From assembly GCA_016788945.1 (NCBI GenBank), contig JAEUSA010000320.1, positions 1 to 7,570 on the forward strand: a stretch of DNA of 7,570 bases. The letters run 5' to 3'. The notes under the pieces were generated by a model that worked only from the letters and a program-made list of their open reading frames with translations, ran no database searches and was not told the DNA's origin. This document shows, piece by piece, positions 6,493-7,570 of this stretch. A program made the position numbers and the translations under genes. The DNA is from Leptospiraceae bacterium. GTDB lineage: Bacteria; Spirochaetota; Leptospiria; Turneriellales; Turneriellaceae. Position 1 is the stretch's first letter, and each line of letters starts with the position of its first letter.

Positions 6493-7570
6493 ATGCAATC
6501 CATTAAGATCACAGGCGCCCGCGAGCACAACCTCAAAAATATATCGCTCGAAATCCCCCGCGAAAAGCTCGTCGTAATTACCGGGCTTTCGGGCAGCGGC
6601 AAAAGCTCGCTGGCTTTTGACACCATCTATGCCGAAGGCCAGCGGCGCTACGTCGAATCGTTGTCGGCTTATGCGCGGCAATTTTTAGGCCAGCTCGAGA
6701 AGCCGGATGTCGATTCGATCGAAGGTTTGTCACCCGCCATCTCGATCGAACAGAAAACAACGGCAAGAAATCCGCGTTCGACCGTCGGTACCGTCACCGA
6801 AATTTACGACTACCTGCGCCTGCTTTTTGCGCGCCTCGGCGAACCGCACTGCCCCGAATGTGGTGCGCGCCTTGAGGCGCAGTCTATCGACACGATGGTC
6901 GCGCATGTGTTCGGAATTTTCGAGCGCAAACCCGGCACCAAATCGGTGCGCGCGCAAATCTTGTCACCCATCGCGCGCAGCAAAAAAGGCGAATTTAAGC
7001 ACGAATTTGAGCGCATACAGAAAGACGGCTTTGTGCGCGTGCGCGTTAACGGCCAGATCAGAAGTCTTGATGAAGAGATTGAACTCAAAAAAAACCAGAA
7101 ACACGATATCGACATTGTTGTCGACCGCCTCGTGCTCGAGAAAGAAAATCTGCAATCGCAACGCATGCACCTCGCAGGCTCGCTCGAACTCGCCCTCAAA
7201 CAGGCTACCGGCGGTGGCCAGGCGAGTATTCTCTTTGAAACCGAAGACGGCAAAACGAGCGAAGAAAATTTTTCTGCAAAACTGTACTGCTCGGCGTGCG
7301 ACCTGAGTTTTCCCGAGATTACGCACCGGCTGTTTTCGTTCAATTCACCTGACGGCGCCTGTGAAAACTGTAGCGGCCTCGGCCACATGCTCGAATTTCA
7401 CCCCGATCGCCTGATCGGCGACGACACGCAGACAGTACGCGACGGGCTTGGTGACGGCCTCGGCTTTGCCGGTGATGCGTACTGGTACAAGGCATCGATC
7501 GACGCGCTGCGCAAGAAGGTGCCATTTGACCCCGACATGCCCTGGAAAAAACAGCCCAAAAAAATCTTCG
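6493..7570 (+). CDS. uvrA: UvrA, excinuclease ABC subunit A (N-terminal part, cut by window edge)
   Basis: This is the damage-sensing ATPase of nucleotide excision repair, which loads UvrB onto lesions. The first 359 residues of an expected ~940 are present and the frame stays open to the right edge. The start [17 protein letters not shown] is the typical family opening. Walker A of the first ATPase is GLSGSGKS (31-38), followed by the highly conserved [19 protein letters not shown] and [21 protein letters not shown] first cysteine pair, CPEC, is at 120-123. The region ~131-250 corresponds to the UvrB-interaction domain. A zinc module CX2CX20CX2C (C266, C269, C290, C293) ends in the usual GLG. 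No key residue is missing in the visible part. The ATG lies 2 nt after the hotdog stop; GGAG at 6475-6478 is 14 nt upstream, rather far, so translational coupling is plausible. No LexA-type operator is apparent nearby. Confidence 0.98.
   Translation, partial: MQSIKITGAREHNLKNISLEIPREKLVVITGLSGSGKSSLAFDTIYAEGQRRYVESLSAYARQFLGQLEKPDVDSIEGLSPAISIEQKTTARNPRSTVGTVTEIYDYLRLLFARLGEPHCPECGARLEAQSIDTMVAHVFGIFERKPGTKSVRAQILSPIARSKKGEFKHEFERIQKDGFVRVRVNGQIRSLDEEIELKKNQKHDIDIVVDRLVLEKENLQSQRMHLAGSLELALKQATGGGQASILFETEDGKTSEENFSAKLYCSACDLSFPEITHRLFSFNSPDGACENCSGLGHMLEFHPDRLIGDDTQTVRDGLGDGLGFAGDAYWYKASIDALRKKVPFDPDMPWKKQPKKIF

Noticed and set aside
6810..7388. Long open frames antisense and out of frame within uvrA
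   Set aside because: The uvrA frame carries Walker A and zinc-module motifs through this stretch; the others are shadows of it.

Overview
The window reads as a bacterial chromosome segment that joins a lower-GC, partly decayed accessory stretch (about 1-3.5 kb) to a compact GC-rich block of ordinary housekeeping genes (3.58-7.57 kb). The protein style would fit a spirochaete of the Leptospiraceae type with mid-50s GC: an exported ankyrin protein, a barrel-like surface protein, a HEAT-repeat exported protein, and a hotdog thioesterase next to uvrA. That assignment is a guess from general resemblance; no marker gene fixes the taxon.

Left part. Positions 77-337 (+) hold the 3' end of an ankyrin-repeat gene with no usable start, probably a relic. 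It points toward an intact six-repeat ankyrin protein with a signal peptide on the opposite strand (431-1096, -). Positions 1130-1838 contain no convincing gene, only short coding-like scraps in different frames. A pair on the + strand follows. One is a secreted, probable outer-membrane beta-barrel protein (1839-2735). The other (2755-3519) is an exported protein with three HEAT-like repeats and a C-terminal glutaredoxin-like domain bearing a Cys-Ala-Phe-Thr active-site motif.

Right part. Ribonuclease III (rnc, 3578-4315, -) is divergent from a three-gene + strand operon. The operon encodes a membrane-anchored YkuE/YaeI-type metallophosphoesterase (4394-5650), a tandem double-hotdog thioesterase-like protein (5651-6490), and UvrA (6493 to beyond the right edge). 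Junctions are 0 and 2 nt, so co-transcription is likely.

The 78-nt gap between rnc and the phosphoesterase gene is dominated by a perfect 18-bp inverted repeat with a 4-nt loop (4339-4378). If transcribed toward rnc it would place a long duplex just upstream of the RNase III start codon. That arrangement recalls the known autoregulation of rnc by RNase III cleavage of its own leader. This hairpin and the HEAT/glutaredoxin fusion are the two most interesting points in the window.
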